A DNA stretch of 64,000 bases from Ignelater luminosus (lineage: Eukaryota; Arthropoda; Insecta; Coleoptera; Elateridae): contig VTPC01004672.1 of the NCBI GenBank assembly GCA_011009095.1, forward strand, positions 90,964-154,963, given 5' to 3'. Positions 35,808-48,004 of the stretch are shown in pieces; positions within the stretch are counted from its first letter, which is position 1, and every line of letters starts with the position of its first letter. Both the position numbers and the translations under genes were made by a program. Below the pieces are notes generated by a model. The model did no database searches and was not told the origin of the DNA. It worked only from the letters and a program-made list of their open reading frames with translations.

Positions 35808-35809
35808 TA

Positions 35810-38468
35810 TGTCTATAAAAAAAGTTGAGAAATTTTATTTTTAGAAAAATTATTTTTCTTCAAAGGTTCACTTTACACCAGAGCCAATAAAGTTGATAAT
35901 ACGTTATTTACTTCTGCTTTTGTTTGCTGTCTTTCAACATTTAATTCTAGTTTTCTTAATTCTGATTTACCGCAAAGTTTACTATTTTATAAATGTCTCC
36001 GGTTAAGACGTAGAATGATAGCTCCCTAAACGATCTAGAAAACTGAACTTTTACTGCAGTTTGAATAAAATAACTTTGTAGTCAGTAGTAGTCAGTTTAC
36101 TAACAATTACCTGCTCTTGAAACTTTAAATTATGGTAGCTTTGACTGAGATAAGTATGTTAGAATATACAGGGCGGTTGGAATTTTGCTGGCCAGTTTAC
36201 AACTCCTTTCGGCCATTCTATTTAATCCTATAGATCATTTCAATATTCCAATTTATTTTAGATATCAGCTAGCGATGGCAAATTAACCGATTCCACTCTA
36301 TATAGAAATTATGAAAGTATCAGACAAAAGCAAAGTGTTAACAGGTGTAGCATTGAAGTAAAGTCGATATTTAAAAAAAGTACTTCTGATTTTTTGAAAT
36401 GTGCTTTTGTTACATTTGTAGTGTAAAAGCAATAAAATATTCAAAATCCCATCACGTGAGTGTAAACACTGGTGTGTCACATAACGAAAAAAGGTCATGG
36501 CCTACCCACATCTAAAACAATCTGGAATGGAGTTACTAATTATCATCGTGGTAAGTTACAAAATACTTAAAAAATTTATCAAATAATTCTTTCTAAACCA
36601 AATAGAAACAACACCATGTAAAAACTTGCTGTAGGGCATTTATTTTAAATTTTGTAGCAACATACCAAACTATTTTAATGAATTTCATTAGAGACAGAAT
36701 AAGAATAATGGAGTAATAAATACTAAGAATAAAAATTAAAAAAACAAAATACACCTGAGAACATAACACCACGAAGCTAATTCAATATTGCATCACTAGT
36801 TAGTTATACCTATATGGAAGCTCCATATTTTATGTTTAACTTTCAATTAATATCTTCTTTCTATTAAAAATATGTGCCATCAATTACTTTCTTACGGCCG
36901 ACATTCAATTTTATTTATTCACGTCCGATCCTGTATGGAAACAACGCGTGCAGAGATGCAGCCAGTATTATTTTTAACGCATTCGAGAAAGCAGATCTTA
37001 TCATAACGTAAGAGAATTGCAGTAACATACGTTATTGTCACAGTGCCGTAACAGATATAAATATTTAAACGGTAACTTAGCCTAAGCTAAATATAGACTA
37101 CACACACCCACTTGTAAATACAAGAAGAGGACGTACAAGTACGAAAGTAAACAAGCCTGACCAAATACCACACGAGTTGTTCATTGGCCTTTGCAAACTT
37201 TAGTATGTTTCATCATCCTACACTCCAGATGGAATTGTTTCATTTTCAACAAAATGTTATTTTCAGATTACTGCTGCCTAAGACTAAGTTTGGAAAGATA
37301 AATAGACTTACATTTCTGTAAAAAAAAGAATAAATAAATCTTAGTTTAATAAAGATTTGTCTTATAACATTAATAGTAGGTGATTTATTACCTAACGGGA
37401 AACTACTGTTTAAGAGTACGGTTTATTCTAAGCTATTGTTAAAAATATATCCTGAAGAACGTAACAAAAAAAAATAGTAAATGTTCAGAAAATAAGTAAT
37501 GTTATAAAGACTGGACAGAAATAAATTGTGGTGAGATTATCTGAAATTTATTACAACTTACTTACCACATTTATAACAAATGGTAAGTCTTAACCATTAA
37601 ATTTACAATCAGGAGAGGGAAACCTAAACTACTAGATACTTATTGTATCAGAAAACAAGAATATTCAGGACATGGTAGTAAAACCGAGATTTCTTTTCAG
37701 TTTTATAACTAAATTCTCTTAACTTTCACACTAAACTTTCATTATACCCAACTTCTTAGAAGTTAAGAAAAGTTTTATTGATAACAGAAAAATCGACGTT
37801 TTCGTTCCTGATTTGATGATCGCCTTTGAAACTTGCCCGAACAAACGATTTAAGAGGCAAACATAAAGTATCAAGTTATCAATTCAAAGTTTCTAAAGTT
37901 TTTACAATATTTGCATTGTTTTAAAAAAGGTAAGTATTTCAGATGTTTGTGATATCATATCGTTTGCGTAATTACAAAATTTTTAATTCTATTCTTCACT
38001 ATTACATGCAACATGATATAGTGTATAAAGAAACAACAGAATAGGGAAAAGATTAAATTTGCATAACGTTTATGTCGGTGAACTTTACAGAACCTATCTG
38101 CTAGACTACAGTTTTACAACTAAGTTAATAAAATTGAACGATATTACTTAGGGTGCAGAGTAATTTACACATCACAGCGTTTATGTTTTGTGTTTTAGGT
38201 GTAGTAGCAATATCAATTCAATTTTAAGATGTAACCTGAACTAATAAATTTCTGAACTAAATTAAATTGCAGTTTCCTTTTTCTTCTTTTACCAATATTA
38301 GAAAATGTCAAACTTTAAGTAAAACTCATAATTTTAAAAAGGAGAACAATAGATGCTTTTAAACAGAAATTAAAACTACTTTCAGAACTTTGGGTTAATA
38401 ATAACTATAAATCTATATTTGAAGGTAATTCGATCTGTTTCTCAGAGAACAAACCAAATTTGCCCAAA
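35810..38468. other. AT-rich DNA, one lone TIR-like end
   Basis: No coding similarity. A sequence CAGGGCGGTTGGAATTTTGC preceded by TATA near 36169 looks like a Tc1/mariner-type end, but no inverted partner was found. An ACTTGTAAATACAAG inverted repeat near 37111 is short enough to be chance. Confidence 0.5.
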
Positions 38469-38470
38469 TA

Positions 38471-39764
38471 CGAGGGTGCTCTGAAAAGTTTCCGACCTCA
38501 ACGTGAAGATGGCAGCACTCGTAAATAAAAGCTACGGAATTTCGTTGTTCATTTGTTGACAGTTACTCACCAAAGTTTCAGCCATTTTCGACGCGCAGTT
38601 TTTATGTAACAGTCGTTTGAGTGAGTTGATGTGAGTTTTTTTGTGAAAATGGACAAAATCGAGTATCGAGCTGTCATTAAATATTTGTTTTTGAAAGGCA
38701 ATACGCCTTCGCAAATAAAAAATGAGTTGGATTCTGTGTATGGGGACTCTGCACCATCATTTACCACAGTGAAATTTTGGGCTGCTGAATTTAAACGTGG
38801 CCGTAAGAGCTTGGGAGACGATGAACGTTCGGGACGTCCAAAAAACTGCAACTACCGACGAAAACATCGCCAAAGTTCACCAAATGGTGCTAGACGACCG
38901 CCGAATTAAAGTGAGAGAGATAGCAGAGGTTATGAACATGTCAAAAGAATGTGTTTGTCACATATTAAATCAACATTTAGGCATGAGAAAGCGGTCCGCG
39001 CGTTGGGTGCCGCGTTTGCTCACGTTAGACCAAAAACGTGTTCGAATGAATATTTCCAACGCTCTTTTGGCGTAGTTTAGGCGAAATAAATTCGAGTTTT
39101 GGAGCCGATTAATTACTGTAGATGAAACTTGGATACACCATTATACGCCCGAAACAAAGATACAAACCAAACAATGGACTGCAAAGGGGGAACCGGCTCC
39201 AAAAAAAGCAAAAACTGTTTTTTCGGCTGGGAAAGTGATGGGAACTGTTTTTTGGGATAGTCATGGAGTTATTTTAATCGATTATCTTCAAAAAGGAAAA
39301 ACCATTACAGGAGCATACTATGCATCATTACTTGACAAGCTGAAGGCAGAACTTGCGAAAAAACGGCCACATTTGCAGAAAAAGAAAATCCTGTTTCACC
39401 AAGACGACGCACCGTCTCACACCTCAGCGGTTGCCATGGCGAAAATCCACGAATTACGGTTTGAACTCCTTGACCATCCGCCTTACTCACCAGATCTAGC
39501 CCCAAACGACTTCTTTTTGTTCCCTCATCTAAAAATTGCGCTCGGAGGACAAAGATTTTCGTCAAATGAAGAGGCAATCACCTTCGTGAACAATTATTTT
39601 GCAGAGAAAAATGCCGAGTACTATTTGGACGGGTTACAGAGATGGGAGCATCGCTGGGAGAAGTATGTAGAGTTACAAGGAGACTATGTTAAAAAATAAA
39701 AAAAAAAATTCAGAAAAAATGTCTTGTATCTTTGTTAGGTCGGAAACTTTTCAGACCACCCTCG
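38471..39764 (+). mobile_element. mariner copy B, 1294 bp
   Basis: Same TIR family and same length as copy A, with TA at 38469-38470 and 39765-39766. The flanks are unrelated to those of copy A, so the pair arose by two transpositions and not by a segmental duplication. Confidence 0.9.
38649..39699 (+). pseudogene. mariner B transposase, two lesions
   Basis: DD34D transposase, sister of copy A. The ATG at 38649 gives MDKIEYRAVIKYL. One extra A in the A-run at about 38839-38844 (A6 versus A5 in copy A) shifts the frame after SGRPK. TAG at 39073-39075 follows NALLA, as in copy A; CAG (Gln) is the likely ancestor by C-to-T. From 39076 to 39699 the frame is fully open and includes D1 in TVDETWIHH, D2 in FHQDDAPSH (Asn to Asp beside D2) and D3 in LAPNDFF. 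Corrected length is 350 codons including the stop. It is the better-preserved copy of the pair. Confidence 0.9.
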
Positions 39765-39766
39765 TA

Positions 39767-40127
39767 CATCTACTGTGTCGCACTCTAATCGGGTAACTGT
39801 TCAAGCTATTAACACGCTAATATAATCCATATCTAAACTATACAAGCAATATTAGGCAGCTATCAATCAATTATGAATCGAAGGTCACCGGTCTAATCCC
39901 TGGTCGAGATCCAGGAATTCTTCATGTGGAAAAAATCTGTAATATATCATTTTTTGTACAGGAAGCAAACAGTAGGTTTTGTGTTACTACGATGGATTGC
40001 ATATACCATATAAGTCTATCCAGGGTTGAAATACTATAGATTTGATAGCGAAATGGCCATAGCAGTTGACGCTACAAAACGATAACAACAAGCAGTATTA
40101 GTTAATTTGTTTCTTTACATCGTTTAG
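39767..40127. other. Spacer with an isolated T-arm-like sequence
   Basis: Near 39898 a CCTGG stem, TCGAGAT loop and CCAGG stem form a tRNA T-arm shape, but no convincing A-box or acceptor stem is present. It may be a SINE remnant. Confidence 0.3.
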
Positions 40128-40200
40128 TGTGCGTCGTGATTGAGTGGTAACGTTCTAGGTTAGATTTGCTAGTTTTGGGATTCAATTCTCCACACCCACC
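40128..40200 (+). repeat. tRNA-like SINE head (candidate)
   Basis: GTGATTGAGTGGTAA at the start resembles an RNA polymerase III A-box (TGGCNNAGTGG). GGGATTCAATTCTCC about 40 nt later resembles the B-box (GGTTCRANNCC). Spacing and order suit a tRNA-derived SINE. The tRNA stems pair imperfectly, so this is not a functional tRNA. The 3' end of the element was not determined. Confidence 0.4.
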
Positions 40201-43200
40201 ATTCTCGGATTTCCCTTGGTTATACGTAGTTTTCCTTCTATCCTATCTTTACTTTTTATAAAATCTCCGTTTTTGACTGAAATCTTCAAACTTTTTAAAA
40301 GGCCCGTCCCAACTGGGAAATGAAACACAAATCCCATTAGAACTGTTGCACAACGGACTTTGTGGTTATAAAGATTTTTCAAATCTTTATGTTACCGCTA
40401 AATAAATGAAAAGATTTGATAATCTTGCTGGTTTCTGAAAATGGTTGTGCAGGAGAAATATTTCCTGAAAAAAGAATCATTTCATCATAGATATTTCTGA
40501 AAATTTATTATGTTATTCTCTGAAGTCATGTTCAGCCTGTAAAGTTTTACAAAATGTAGCTAACAGAACTCTGTAAGAATTTTTTTACGGAGTTACATAA
40601 AGTCCTTATTTTTTAAATACCTCTACAAACTTTCGTTGTGTACATAGTACAGAAAAATCTATTGAAGTAGATTTTGATAATAATAACCACTGACAACCTT
40701 TATTTGTCAAACACCCAAATACCGCAAATTTCTAATAATTCCATATTTTCCATAAAAACATTTGTCGACCGTGTGCCAGATATTTTGTAGAAAATATTCT
40801 AACTAGAGTTTTTTTCATATAATAGTTTTTTTTTAAAGTTTCCCCTCTTCAACAAGATTGACTTTTTTGGATGGAGAAAAGAACGAAACTCTTTTTTCGC
40901 CAATTTCTAGGCCAATCTTCAAATGACAATAATACTCATATACAAGATTAGAGTCAATATAATTCTCTACAAAAGAGGTTCTGTATTATATTGTTCGTCA
41001 GATTCGTTCTGCTTCCAGAAAGTTGAGCTACATAAGTTGCGCATTCTCTATAGTTTTGCGGTAGCCCAGCTTTTAACCCACAACTAATTAGAAGAAAGCT
41101 GAATTTTGGCACATGTTTGCGTTAGAATGAGTATTCCTTAAAAAGTTCGTTGCAAAGTAACAGTGTGCACTTCTTCTTTACACAATAGCACCATTAAGTT
41201 TAAACTTTGCCTAAATGGATCTCTTGTTTTCCCTAACAATTTTGATGCAATTGTTGACTATGATGATGAAGAAGTTGTTTTTGGTTATTTTTGCAGTCGA
41301 TAATAATTTTGGTCAGATAAACAAGAAGGCTTGATTACTAAGATACTCTTCAATGAGTCTTCGTTCAGCACTTTCAATAATGGAGAATTTATGAGCTCAA
41401 TCTGTTTATTTATTAAACTGTAAACTTCCAAAAGTTATCTTTTGAAGTCATTGGATGCTTGTGTTTAACAAGGTGTTTAGCATAATTTGATTTGTCAGGG
41501 TGCTAAAGATTTTTGTATTTAATAAAGTTATTTATGAAATTGGCTGCTTGTACAAATTTATTATACAGAATGTTTCGCATAATCAGGAGGCAGTTATTAA
41601 TTAATCATTAGGTATTCTGATTGTGATATCATCTCGACACCTTGTATGTGTAATATGAAATTACACAAAGTTAGGTTAATCAAAATAAATAGAATGGACT
41701 GACATAGATTTTCAAAAATGCCAGTCTGGCCAGAAAACGTCCACCAAGGAAATTACTTGTCTTCGACAAAGTGAGAAGCCAGATAACAAGAAAAAACTCC
41801 TAACCTGAAAAAGGCCGTCTTTCTTTACAAAAATTTCTATGGCCAAAGAAAAAAACTAGTAATGGCTAGCATTTATATGACCATTGAAATAAACGACAAA
41901 AAATAAAAGGCTAACAACAAAGTTGCTTATGTTCCTTTCTATTTTCTCTTCTAAACTCATTGTGCAAGTAAGGTCATAGAATAAATTGCGTCGATCATAA
42001 TTTGTTTTAGTGTTCAACCCCCTACCATATTTATCTACCTAGTGATATGAGACGGAAACTCCATTACATTTAAGTACGATTTTATAAATTTTTCATTTAT
42101 CTTCTCTCAGGCTCCAGAACTTTAAAGTTGGAAATGTTGCTCACGGTGCTCATTGTTACAATTTTTTTTAGTCGACCTTGATTCATTTTCATGTTATTTC
42201 TATTATTTTTCTCGTCAGTGCTTTGAAATGTATCAATTTTTGTTATTCAATTAACTTCTATTTTAAAACAAGTTTTGAAAAATTTCTTGAATAGCTTTAC
42301 GAAATACAGCACTGTTCTTAAAATTTATTTTCTCGGATTTAAAAATACGAAACTATCCACTAATATTATAAAACAAATAAAGCATAAAAACATCTCTTGT
42401 TAAATTTTATTTTTAGCTGGTGTAATAATTTGTAAATTGATGAAGCTCTACCATTAAGCTGTACCACTTAGCAGATAGACATATCTATGTCTACCTTTTA
42501 TCCTCTAATGGCAACTTTGCTTCTAATTACAAAAGTTGTCAGTTGTCAAGAGTACGTAGAACATAATCCGTTTAATAATTTACTGTTCTCCAACGACAAG
42601 TTCGTACTTTAAGCTAAAGCTAAAGCCCACGGTAAATTTAGAATTTGAATAAAGCTTTATCCTTGCAAGGTTCCTACAAAGACTGTCCTGCAGATGCTAA
42701 GTTATTATTAGATTAATGACTAACAATAAAGAGACATTGTATAGTTAAAATTAAAAAATTACGGTAAGTTATTGCTATAATAAATAATTTTTTTAATTAA
42801 ATATTCATAGCACCTACAACCGCTATTTATATATGGGCACTTTAGATTCGCGAAACGAGTCGTTTGCTTACGTCCTTGCAAGGACGGGTCGAGTATACTG
42901 CATGCATATAATCACCGACCATAAATGTCAGTATTTATTCTCATTATGTGAACAAATTCTTAAAAGAAGTATATCCACAATAAAACCACAATAATTACTT
43001 GTATACTACCTGAAATAAAACATATCTACCTATACACATGTAGTTTATTATGTACACAAACTAATTACAGATAATTTTAAACTATCATTAAAATATTATT
43101 GTTATATAGTATAACAAACCTCTGCGCTCTCATATATAGTTCGTTTTAATTCATTTGTCTTGCAAGTAGTCTAAATACTAGTAGGATTTTAAAATACGAC

Positions 43201-43517
43201 AGAGATAAGATATTATACCTCTCACATTCGTTCTTCTTTCAAACACGTGTGTGTGTGAGTCTATCATAATTCTCTTTCATTTTTCTTACTTAAGCGTATG
43301 CCATTTAAATTCTTCAGGCTTATTGTTGCTCTACAGTCGACTTTGCAGATGACAGCCGGTATACATATAAGTGATTCTGCTGTAAATGTTTCTAAAAACC
43401 AAAAGATTTTATTTATGTTCTCTTGCTATCAGATCAAAAACTCAGCACGATTAGAGTATCAAACTTTGCCCAAGCTCCCTCCTAAAGCGTTAACAAAATT
43501 GAACTAGCCCATGGACA
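40201..43517. other. AT-rich DNA without recognised gene
   Basis: About 3.3 kb with no assigned coding region or paired ends. It contains CGTCCTTGCAAGGACG, a perfect 16-bp palindrome at 42871-42886, a short GT run near 43247-43256 and a lone CAGAATGTTTCGCATAATCA end-like sequence near 41574. Confidence 0.5.
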
Positions 43518-43519
43518 TA

Positions 43520-44722
43520 CGAGGGCGGTTCAGTAAGTACCCGTGTTTGACGACAGAAGGCGTTCCTGAGGGAAGTTGGTGTTATCATCGTGTGCTGCCA
43601 TCTATCAAACGACGGTATAACAAATTGCAGACTGATTGATAGGTTAGTTTGGATTTGACACCCATTTGAGTAAGACGTGTTTCGTGATTTTAGCTAAGAT
43701 GGAAAAAGAGCAGTATCGTTCGGTAATTCGCTTTCTGTTTTTGGATGGGAAAAAAATGCGAGGAGATAAAAGCAAAGTTGGATGCTGTTTATGGGGACAC
43801 TTCGCCATCTATGACCACAGTTAGATATTGGTTCAACAAATTTAAACGTGTGCAAACATCCGTTTTTGATGAGGTGCGACCAGGACGCCCGGCAGACGTG
43901 GTTACCGAGGATATCATTCAAAAAGTCCACGACATGATTCTCGCTGATCGACGAACGAAAGTGCGTGAAGTAGCAGAGGCCGTAGGTGTGTCGACCGGAA
44001 CGGCAATTAATATTTTACATGATAAGTTGGCGATGAAAAAATTGTCGGCGCGATGTGTGCCGCGATTGCTAACGGTGGACAACAAGCGGATGCGGCTGTT
44101 AACTTCGAAGCAGTGTTTGGAGCAATTTAAGCGAAATCCGAAGGAGTTTTTGCGTCGAGTTGTCACCGTTGATGAAACCTGGATTCATCATTACACACCA
44201 GAAACTAAGCAACAATCAAAACAATGGATTTCTCCCGGTGAATCTGCTCCAAAGAAGGCGAAGATGGTTCCATCGGCCGGAAAGGTCATGGTGACGATTT
44301 TTTGGGATGCCAACGGCGTCATTCTCATGGATTTTTTAGAAAAAGGAAGAACGATCACTGGACAATACTACAGTGAGTTATTAGACAGCTTCAACAAAAA
44401 ATTGAAGGAGACACGGCCGCATTTGACAAAAAAGAAGGTGCCGTTTCACCACGATAACGCACCAGCACATTCATCCGGAGTTGTCGCCGTCAAACTGCAT
44501 GAATTGCGTTATGAATTGCTGCCGCACCCCCCGTATTCAACCGATCTGGCTCCCTGCGACTTTTTCTTGTTTTTTTTTAACATGAAGAAATGGCTCGCGG
44601 GAAAAAAATTTAGCTCAAACGAAGAAGTCATCGCCGAGATAGAGGCGTATTTTGGAGAGTTCGACAAATCCTATTTTTTGGAGGGGTCATTTCTAACACA
44701 GATACTTATTGAACCGCCCTCG
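43520..44722 (+). mobile_element. Third mariner, 3'-deleted, 1203 bp
   Basis: TIRs begin CGAGGGCGGTTCA(G/A)TAAGTA at both ends. TA flanks at 43518-43519 and 44723-44724. It belongs to the same broad mariner group as copies A and B but is a different family. The last ~30 codons and the 3' untranslated part are missing, so the gene runs directly into the right TIR. Confidence 0.9.
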
Positions 44723-44734
44723 TACATGGATTAA
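43699..44734 (+). pseudogene. mariner transposase, frameshifted start, hybrid end
   Basis: The ATG at 43699 gives MEKEQYRSVIRFLFLDG, then an A7 run at 43750-43756 (A6 expected) shifts the frame. The second frame is then open for more than 320 codons. The paired HTH contains VREVAEAVGVSTG. The catalytic residues are all present: D1 in TVDETWIHH (44171-44173), D2 in HHDNAPAH (44453-44455) and D3 in LAPCDFF (44558-44560), spaced DD34D. YSPDL has become YSTDL. After KSYFLEG the coding enters the right TIR and adds SFLTQILIEPPSYMD, with TAA at 44732-44734, the last codons lying in host DNA. The normal C-terminus ending in GDYVE-like residues is lost. A single-base fault is the only break in the core. 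Confidence 0.88.
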
Positions 44735-45204
44735 AACAACACATCAAAAACCTAAAAAAATAATGTAATTTTAAAAGAAATTAGTAAAAACCTTGAGTTT
44801 GAATTAGTTATAGAGACCAATCAGTCTTCTTCCTACTCTAGAAAGATTTCTAAACAAAGTCATCAAAACCGAATTGACTTTTCGATAAACCAGATCATCA
44901 AAATTTCAAAACCAATTACTTAACTGCAGAGCAGCTCCATTGCATAAATGAACATATGCCAGTGGTTTTAAAAAGTGTCTAATACGGTAGCCATTTTTAT
45001 GGTCTTAACTAACCACGATTTTGATCAAGTTTGGCATAAGAGATTACTTTACTAGCTACCATCTCTAGACTCATTATCTTTCATTGCCTCTTCTTTAAAG
45101 GATCGTATTTTAGTGTCTACGTAAATGACATCAAATCAAACGTTAAACATACAAGGTGCGGAAATTCGCAGGGATCAATAATGGGTTCATTGATTTATAA
45201 TTTA
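44735..45204. other. Spacer
   Basis: 470 bp of AT-rich DNA. Nothing recognised. Confidence 0.55.
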
Positions 45205-45206
45205 TA

Positions 45207-46414
45207 CCGGGTGTTTCACAGATCTCCGGTCAGACTTTCAGAGAAGATTAAAGAGTTCAAATAGAATCAAAAAGTCCTATAAAGTTTTTGTGTTGGGGTT
45301 TTAATCTTTATGCTAAAAGGTGTTGAAATTCAGTGCCAAAAGATTGATAACATCTGAATGGCTTACTGTTCATATGTAAAATAAAATACAGTTTTTAGCG
45401 ACAAATTAAAATATGATAGTAAGGAACTTTTCTATTTAAAAACTAGAGCTTAACTTCATGGTTACGATTGTCAAAAACGTAGCAACAGTTATTCTTATAT
45501 TAACCTAAGCGAAGTTGGTACAAATGGGCATATCAGCATGGTGGTGTTGAGGCAAAGGAGTTTGTCTGCAAACGGGCATAAGAAATTCCTCAAAAACCTA
45601 AACGAATTAAGATGGGTTTATACTCGATTATTTACATTTAATTTTATAATTTAATTTATCGTTAACTCACTCCACTGCACTAAATGATGACTGACACATG
45701 CATCAAGTTGATAACTTATGAGCAACTACACATCTTTTTTTTTGCATGTTTGTCTTTAAAAGACGGGTGCATCTTTTCACAAGACTTTGTATTGGAACAA
45801 ATGAAAGAATCTACCACTGTTTATGTTGATCGTGTTCATTTTACGTGCAGAGTAGAATGAAATTTGAAGTGTTTAAAATTGCTTCAAATCTAAGTTGGAA
45901 GTTAATCTATAAATTAAATGATAAACACTAACAATAATGTTAAATTAACGAGTATAAATTCACTTTAAAAAATAAAACATAACTAAATTAAATGCTCAAA
46001 ATGGGTCCCATTTGTTTCGATGCTTGACCAACTCCATTCCTCTTAAGATACTACAGAACTAGTCCTGCTGCAATAAATGTAATGAGCAGTAGATGAGCAT
46101 TGTTGTCACATCTACAAAAATAAAATGCTTGCCAGCATGTTCTTAAGTAATCAAATAAAAAAGTTTAGAAAAGTGTCAGATACAAAACTGACAATGACTG
46201 GCTTGATTATAAAAAAATTTCAATGGCGATAATTACTTGATTTATGTATGGACAGTAAGTGACTCAGAGGTTCCAAGTTTGTTGGCTCTGAATCTCAATA
46301 CCTTCTAGAGCGAAAACCAAAAGCCTAAGAGAAATACTCTACAAGACTCTTTTCCTCCATTTGATCTCCTTAATCATCTTTCAAAGTTTGATCGATGATT
46401 TGTGAAACATCCTG
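45207..46414. mobile_element. Orphan element with ~180-bp diverged TIRs
   Basis: The left end CCGGGTGTTTCACAGATC corresponds to the inverted right end CAGGATGTTTCACAAATC. Similarity continues with gaps for about 180 bp through TTTTTGTG/TTTTGG, GGT(G/A)TTGA(A/G)ATTCAG and TTACTGTTCAT/CTTACTGTCCAT. TA lies at 45205-45206 and 46415-46416. I recognised no transposase in the 0.85 kb between the arms. It is therefore a non-autonomous or badly decayed member of an unknown TA-targeting family. Confidence 0.65.
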
Positions 46415-46696
46415 TATATGCACTATCTCCCTATCAGCTGCAATATTGAAACTGTAACGTTTGGTGGATAATATTGCTTTTTTGCACAACATACTGACTT
46501 GCCACAAACACACATGCAACCAGCAGTGTTTGAAATAGAAACGTAAAGCAAAAATGAATAAGCAGATTGACTTAATAAAATCGCCATTGGATGGAGAATA
46601 AACCTGATACTCTTGTTTGGTTGAATTTTGGATCAAGTTAGGTGATTGCTATAACAACTTTTTTATTTATGCCTTTGAAAATGATATTGTAATATA

Positions 46697-48002
46697 AAGG
46701 GTTTTCCAATAAGAGGTGTTATTTTGATATTCAAAGAAAAGTGCCATTTTTTAATATAAATGATCGGATGTTTATTTCATTATAAAGAGGAAGGTATGCC
46801 GTTAATAGTGGAAAATAACATCAGGCAAATGACCACCACGACCACGCTTACAGGACAATATCCTTTTCATGAAATTTTCCATAACCAAATCGCAAAGTGG
46901 CTGCCCTATGTCCTCGATAGCCTCACGAATTCCATCTTTGAGGTCTTGAATCGACGCTGGGCTGTTGGCGTAGACCTTCTCTTTCACGTGGCCCCAAAGA
47001 AAAAAAGTCGCAAGGTGTTAAATCACAAGATCTCGGTGGCCAATTGTGATCACCTCTTCGAGAGATAACACGGTCCGGAAACTTTTTCCGTAAAAGATCA
47101 ATGGTTTCGTTGCTTGTGTGGCACGTAGCGCCGTCTTGTTGAAAGTAAACGTTGTCCAGATCAATACCATCCAATTCCGGCCATAAAAAATCGTTAATCA
47201 TCTCTCGATAGCGCAATCCAGTCACCGTAACTGTTGCTCCAGCCTCATTTTCGAAAAAGTAAGGTCCAATGACTCCGCCGGACCATAAACCGCACCAAAC
47301 AGTCACACGTTGAGGATAGAGAGACTTTTCAACAATAACTCTTGGATTTTCTGAGCCCCAGATCCGACAATTTTGCTTGTTGACGAAGCCACCGAGGTGG
47401 AAATGGGCCTCATCACTCAAGATGATTTTTCGATGGAATTCTGGATCATTTTCATGCATTTCAACGACCCAATCAGCAAAGACACGACGTTGTTGATGAT
47501 CGGCCGGCTTGAGTTCTTGTGTTAACTGGACTTTATAAGCCTTAAGACCCAAATCTTTATGCAAAATACGGTGTAATGACGTTTGTGGAATGGCTAATTC
47601 CAAAGAACGACGAGGAATGGACAAACCTGCGTTTTCTTTAACACTTTCGGCTACAACAGCAATATTCTCGGCTGTTCTTGAGCGACGTGCACGGGTTTTA
47701 TTCTTCACATCACTAACTTGTCCCAAGAGCTCGAATTTTTTTACCAATTTCTGTACTGCGGTCCGACAAGGTGCTTCACGGTGACCCAAAAATGTTCGAG
47801 TTTTACGAACCGTCTCTGCCAAATTTTCACCATTTTTATAGTGAATTTTAATAATTTCAATGCGTTGTTGAAGCGTGTATCGTTCCATATTTATTAATGT
47901 CGTAGTTTCTACTTGTCAAATGTCAAAAAATGATAGCTTCAAAAGTGACATCTACCGAAATAGCGGGCTATTCAAAATAACACCTCTTATTGGAAAACCC
48001 TA
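46697..48002 (-). mobile_element. DD41D transposon, nearly intact, 1306 bp
   Basis: The TIRs share AGGGTTTTCCAATAAGAGG followed by TGTTATTTTGA, differing only at the first base over about 30. TA flanks at 46695-46696 and 48003-48004. One long minus-strand gene fills the element. It is the best-preserved transposon in the window. Confidence 0.92.
46802..47888 (-). pseudogene. DD41D transposase with a single frameshift
   Basis: The ATG at 47888 gives MERYTLQQRIEIIKIHY. The HTH region includes TAENIAVVAESV and SLHRILHKDLGL. The catalytic core has D1 in ILSDEAHFH (47412-47414), D2 in FQQDGATCH (47133-47135) and D3 in LTPCDFF (47007-47009), with 41 residues between D2 and D3. An A7 run at 47000-47006 (A6 expected) shifts the frame immediately after D3. 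The other frame then supplies LWGH-like text, VKEKVYANSPASIQDLK and a C-terminus ending DVIFHY. Everything else is open over about 361 codons. This could be a true lesion or a homopolymer error in the assembly. Confidence 0.9.
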
Positions 48003-48004
48003 TA

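Noticed and set aside
36169-36200. CAGGGCGGTTGGAATTTTGC, and CAGAATGTTTCGCATAATCA near 41574, as Tc1/mariner-type ends
   Set aside because: No inverted partner was found for either, so no element can be defined.
39866-39920. T-arm-like hairpin that could belong to a tRNA gene
   Set aside because: No acceptor stem, D-arm or A-box at the right distance.
42871-42886. Perfect 16-bp palindrome CGTCCTTGCAAGGACG
   Set aside because: One such palindrome is expected by chance in 64 kb. There is no promoter or gene context.
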